8,568 nt of DNA, from the NCBI GenBank assembly GCA_003694355.1, contig RFKI01000109.1, forward strand, positions 1 to 8,568, given 5' to 3'. Position 1 is the first letter of the stretch; every line of letters begins with the position of its first letter. Made by a program: the position numbers and the translations under genes. This document shows, piece by piece, positions 6,224-8,568 of this stretch. Under the pieces are notes generated by a model. It worked only from the letters and a program-made list of their open reading frames with translations, searched no databases and was not told the origin of the DNA. Source of the stretch: Bdellovibrio sp. Its GTDB lineage: Bacteria; Bdellovibrionota; Bdellovibrionia; Bdellovibrionales; UBA1609.

Positions 6224-6802
6224 TTAGAAAGTGAAGGCGAGAGCTATTTGAGGAGCAATATTGGAAACAGAATTTGAAGAGTCTACAGCTGTTGCGGTAG
6301 AAGAAGACTTATACTTTTTCCAAGATAGGTTGCGGTAGGTTATTTGAGGTCCTAGGGCAAAACTGGAATTAAAGTAATAAAGGAATCCTAAATCAAACTG
6401 AAAGCCTGATCCATTTTCAAAAGAAGAGGTGCTAGATACAGGAGAGTCATAAACTGAGCTTAAGAAGTAATGTCCAAGAAAATAAAACCCATTGGAGGCC
6501 ACATAGCCCACAGACAATCCATAACTGGTAACTTGAGGAGAGTAGCTTGCTGCAGAGCTGTCACTTGTGGTTACGGATAGAAGCCCCCCGAGATAGAGCC
6601 CAGCTCCCGTGGTCCATCCCAGTTTGATATCATAACTGGTAGACGTGCTATCGCTATCGCCCCCAGAAAAGAGGGTGTTATCAAGGTCCACATTGGAATT
6701 TGTGTAGGAAAAGGTGGGGCTAAGAGAAAAGGACCCTGCTCGAAAAGCATAAGCTGGAGCGGCAAAACTTAAAAAAACAAGGCTTAGAAGTAATTTTTTC
6801 AT
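6224..6802 (-). CDS. Outer-membrane beta-barrel protein
   Basis: I start this 192-residue protein at the second ATG (6802-6800, MKKLLLSLVF). The in-frame ATG four codons earlier is part of the Shine-Dalgarno sequence GGAGGAG. A Sec signal peptide covers residues 1-19 (cleavage after AYA). The mature protein alternates polar and aromatic/hydrophobic residues with Gly-, Ser- and Asp-rich turns: for example SFSLSPTFSYTN, SYDIKLGWTTGAGLYLGGLL, SYGLSVGYVASNGFYFLGHYF, FQFDLGFLYYF and ALGPQITYRN. The last residues are LAFTF, a C-terminal aromatic signal for Bam-mediated insertion. The length fits a small barrel of about eight strands (OmpA/OmpW-size or OmpX-like). The mature part has no cysteines. 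Function is unknown; small barrels of this kind serve as adhesins, porins or structural proteins. It converges on the operon terminator. Confidence 0.8.
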   Translation of the reverse strand: MKKLLLSLVFLSFAAPAYAFRAGSFSLSPTFSYTNSNVDLDNTLFSGGDSDSTSTSYDIKLGWTTGAGLYLGGLLSVTTSDSSAASYSPQVTSYGLSVGYVASNGFYFLGHYFLSSVYDSPVSSTSSFENGSGFQFDLGFLYYFNSSFALGPQITYRNLSWKKYKSSSTATAVDSSNSVSNIAPQIALAFTF

Positions 6803-6836
6803 GATCTCCTCCATGATGATAAAAATCGTAAGGGTT

Positions 6837-6842
6837 AATATA
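6837..6842 (-). promoter_or_regulatory. Candidate -10 element for the beta-barrel gene
   Basis: TATATT on the minus strand (6842-6837) matches TATAAT at 5 of 6 positions and would give a 5' leader of roughly 28 bases containing the GGAGGAG ribosome site. No convincing -35 hexamer lies 16-18 bases upstream; the sequence there is AT-rich (TAATTA). An activator or another sigma factor may be used. Confidence 0.3.
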
Positions 6843-6906
6843 CTTTTTTCCTGCTTTCTTAATTAGAACAACTTCTTTTGAGGATGTCCATACAAATGAC
6901 TATTGA

Positions 6907-6979
6907 AAGGCTTCTTCTTATGGTAGATGCGCGTTGCGTTGCAATATTTGTTTGGTTTTCAAAATCGGAAGAAAGCCTT
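6907..6979 (+). repeat. Imperfect inverted repeat upstream of the M28 peptidase
   Basis: AAGGCTTCTTC (6907-6917) and GAAGAAAGCCTT (6968-6979) are inverted copies that pair along 11 bp with a single bulged base. They are separated by about 50 bases that include a GCGTTGCGTTGC direct repeat (6931-6942). The structure sits in the gap before the peptidase, 32 bases ahead of its ATG. It could be a leader-RNA stem or a pair of protein-binding sites. Confidence 0.3.
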
Positions 6980-7011
6980 AAGTTAAGTTTGAAAAATAAA
7001 GGGGGAAATCC

Positions 7012-8238
7012 ATGAAAGTTTTTTGTCTTTTGTTCTTTTTGTGGGGAAGTGTTTTACAAGCTAAGGTGGTGGTGTCAGAAATGGACCTTTTAAAAGCAGT
7101 CCATGCCCCTGTTCTCATGCAGAGGCAGGGTTTAGGTGTGGCGCAAGTTTCTCCAGCTCAGGAGAGTCTTTTGATTCAAGAGGCTCATAAAAAAAGGCGT
7201 TGCGGTGGCTTTACGGCACTAGACCTTTCTGCAGCTGGAGCTCAGTCTTTTTCAGCTCGTGTAAAAAGTTCGGCAATGAAGTTTTTTTCACAGCTTAGCT
7301 CTCTTAAGAAAAAAGAGCAGAGGTATTTATTACATCGCTCTTCTTTCCAAGCATCCTTTTTGAACAAACAACCTCAGCCTAAAATTCAACAAGCTATTAA
7401 AAAGTTAAAAGTTCAAGAAATTCAAAATTGGGTGGAATGGTTTTCCGCATTCCCTTCTCGGTATCATCGCTTACCTACAGCTAATGATCCTATCAAGGCT
7501 TTAAAGAAACGTCTTGAAGCTTTAGCTTCTACGGTTTCTTATCCTGTGCGGGTGGATTTGATCACTCATCAAAATACGCCTCAAATGTCCTTACGAGTTC
7601 ATATAGAAGGTTCAACGAGGCCTTCTGAAATTGTTGTGTTAGGAGGGCATGTGGACTCAATTAACATGTGGCAAGGGCCATCAGGACGTGCTCCTGGGGC
7701 TGATGACAATGCCTCGGGCTCTGCTGTTTTGTTGGAAACCTTACGTGTTTTGCTCTCTCAAGGGCAACCTCAACGAAGTGTTGAGTTTTTCTGGTATGCG
7801 GCAGAGGAAGTGGGTTTAGTGGGTTCCAAGGAGATTGCTCAGCAGTATAGATCTCAAGGGAAAGATGTGGTGGCTGTTTTACAACTGGATATGACTTTGC
7901 ACCCAGGGGCCGGAGAAAATGTAATCGCGAATGTTGGAGATTATACCAGTGCCTGGTTAAGGGATTACTTGGTGGAGTTAAATCAGCTTTATGTGGGCGC
8001 AGAGTTGATTGAAGAAAAATGTGGCTATGCTTGTAGTGATCATGCCTCTTGGTATATGCAAGGCTTTCCAACTGTGATGCCCTTTGAGTCCGATAAAAGG
8101 GGCATGAATCGAAGGATTCATTCGAGTAAGGATGTTATTAATGCTCAATCAAGCTTTATGCATGCTTTGAGTTTTGCCAAGTTAGCCCTCTCCTATGCAA
8201 TGGACCTTTCAAACTCCTTAAGGCGTCAACCTTATTGA
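7012..8238 (+). CDS. Secreted M28-family zinc aminopeptidase
   Basis: This 408-residue protein begins with a Sec signal peptide (residues 1-17, cleavage after LQA). A basic N-terminal region to about residue 125 follows and may be a propeptide, as in the Vibrio/Aeromonas leucyl aminopeptidases. The catalytic domain has all M28 landmarks in order: GGHVDS (His213), GADDNASG (bridging Asp231), AAEEVG (general base Glu265, zinc ligand Glu266), QLDMT (Asp293) and RRIHSSKD (His370). The pair in CGYACSDH (Cys337, Cys341) matches the disulfide loop near the active site of the Aeromonas enzyme. It should remove N-terminal, probably hydrophobic, residues from peptides in the periplasm or outside the cell. 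The start is supported by AGGGGGA six bases upstream. It diverges from the beta-barrel gene and is followed by the cytochrome gene after 140 bases. Confidence 0.92.
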   Translation: MKVFCLLFFLWGSVLQAKVVVSEMDLLKAVHAPVLMQRQGLGVAQVSPAQESLLIQEAHKKRRCGGFTALDLSAAGAQSFSARVKSSAMKFFSQLSSLKKKEQRYLLHRSSFQASFLNKQPQPKIQQAIKKLKVQEIQNWVEWFSAFPSRYHRLPTANDPIKALKKRLEALASTVSYPVRVDLITHQNTPQMSLRVHIEGSTRPSEIVVLGGHVDSINMWQGPSGRAPGADDNASGSAVLLETLRVLLSQGQPQRSVEFFWYAAEEVGLVGSKEIAQQYRSQGKDVVAVLQLDMTLHPGAGENVIANVGDYTSAWLRDYLVELNQLYVGAELIEEKCGYACSDHASWYMQGFPTVMPFESDKRGMNRRIHSSKDVINAQSSFMHALSFAKLALSYAMDLSNSLRRQPY

Positions 8239-8267
8239 GCTTTTGAAGGGATAAAGGTTTAAACTGG

Positions 8268-8292
8268 TTGCGTGGATAACGCTTAGCGTTTT
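8268..8292 (+). other. Short competing hairpins after the peptidase gene
   Basis: The arm AACGC (8278-8282) can pair with GCGTT (8286-8290), giving a 5-bp stem followed by TT. The ACGC within and beside it (8279-8282) can instead pair with the upstream GCGT (8270-8273). The two folds exclude each other. The stems are short, so this could be a weak terminator or attenuator, or chance. Confidence 0.22.
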
Positions 8293-8327
8293 AGAGGATG
8301 TCATAGCAGTTTCAAATTGCGCTTCTT

Positions 8328-8342
8328 AGGAGGACATTGTAA
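8328..8342 (+). promoter_or_regulatory. Isolated ideal Shine-Dalgarno with TTG-stop
   Basis: AGGAGG (8328-8333) is a perfect ribosome-binding sequence but is not followed by a gene. The nearest possible start, TTG at 8337, runs straight into TAA (8340-8342). It lies 37 bases before the cytochrome start, which has its own AGGAG. It may be a ribosome-loading or start-stop element, or chance. Confidence 0.2.
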
Positions 8343-8378
8343 TAAACAAGAACTCAACAACAAAACAGGAGACGTCAG

Positions 8379-8568
8379 ATGAAAAAAGCAGCTGTTTTCT
8401 TTTTTAGTGTTTTTATGCTTCCTTTTCTCGGTTGGGCAAAGGGGGATCCAGCAAAAGGAAAAGTTAAAGCCACAACAGTGTGTGCTGCCTGCCATGGAGC
8501 TAATGGCATTAGTTCAAACCCTCTTTGGCCAAATTTAAAAGGGCAGAAAGAGCAGTACATTATTAAAC
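8379..8568 (+). CDS. Class I c-type cytochrome (c553-like), cut by the window edge
   Basis: The first 63 codons of a secreted cytochrome c are present. A signal peptide covers residues 1-20 (cleavage after GWA). The mature start, KGDPAKGK, leads into the heme-attachment motif CAACH (35-39), and HGANG follows as in small class I cytochromes. The next part, [15 protein letters not shown], is the P.L.GQ..QY segment usual for c553/c4-type domains. The axial methionine lies beyond the right edge, so whether this is a mono- or diheme protein cannot be seen. It acts in periplasmic electron transfer. The ATG is supported by AGGAG seven bases upstream. It lies 140 bases after the peptidase gene on the same strand and probably has its own promoter or a regulated leader. 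Confidence 0.88.
   Translation, partial: MKKAAVFFFSVFMLPFLGWAKGDPAKGKVKATTVCAACHGANGISSNPLWPNLKGQKEQYIIK

Noticed and set aside
6803..6814. Upstream ATG (MEEI) as the start of the beta-barrel protein
   Set aside because: The codons form the GGAGGAG ribosome site of the next ATG, which opens directly into a standard signal peptide.
7661..8071. Minus-strand ORF of 136 codons inside the peptidase gene
   Set aside because: It lies antisense to the conserved catalytic core of the M28 peptidase and has no coding character of its own.
1..8568. tRNA, rRNA, CRISPR array, insertion sequence or prophage
   Set aside because: I saw no cloverleaf-like gene, regular spaced repeats, transposase or phage structural motifs on either strand.

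Overview
This window looks like chromosomal DNA of a Gram-negative proteobacterium. The evidence is a lipoprotein with a lipobox, an outer-membrane beta-barrel protein ending in phenylalanine, a periplasmic c-type cytochrome and good Shine-Dalgarno sites. The moderately AT-rich composition, the secreted M28 aminopeptidase and the style of the small secreted proteins suggest a Bdellovibrio-like predator (Bdellovibrionota). That assignment is inference, because no phylogenetic marker lies in the window. There are no tRNA, rRNA, CRISPR, transposase or phage structural genes.

Left part (1-2640): on the minus strand lie the first 20 codons of an unknown protein (1-60), a small secreted protein (91-381) behind a sigma-28-like promoter, and a small helical cytoplasmic protein (432-746). 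A near-consensus sigma-70 promoter (818-847) drives a plus-strand protein (872-1696) built from two copies of one domain that resembles PBECR2. It converges on an unrecognised lipoprotein (1705-2619, minus), whose start codon is embedded in a perfect palindrome.

Middle part (2778-6194): three plus-strand genes overlap by 13 and 8 bases and form a clear operon. They encode a GCS2-family carboxylate-amine ligase, an M14-type AstE/AspA amidohydrolase and a fold-type IV PLP aminotransferase. The operon ends at a strong hairpin terminator that can also serve the opposing gene. One enzyme predicted to make an amide bond, one predicted to break an amide bond and one that moves an amino group suggest a small amino-acid or amide metabolite pathway, or a salvage route. 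The substrates cannot be read from the sequence. This operon is the best candidate in the window for an undescribed system.

Right part (6224-8568): an outer-membrane beta-barrel protein (minus strand) diverges from a secreted M28 zinc aminopeptidase (7012-8238). A class I cytochrome c (8379 onward) follows and runs off the right edge. The gaps hold possible regulatory structures: an inverted repeat before the peptidase, and small competing hairpins plus an isolated ideal Shine-Dalgarno site before the cytochrome.
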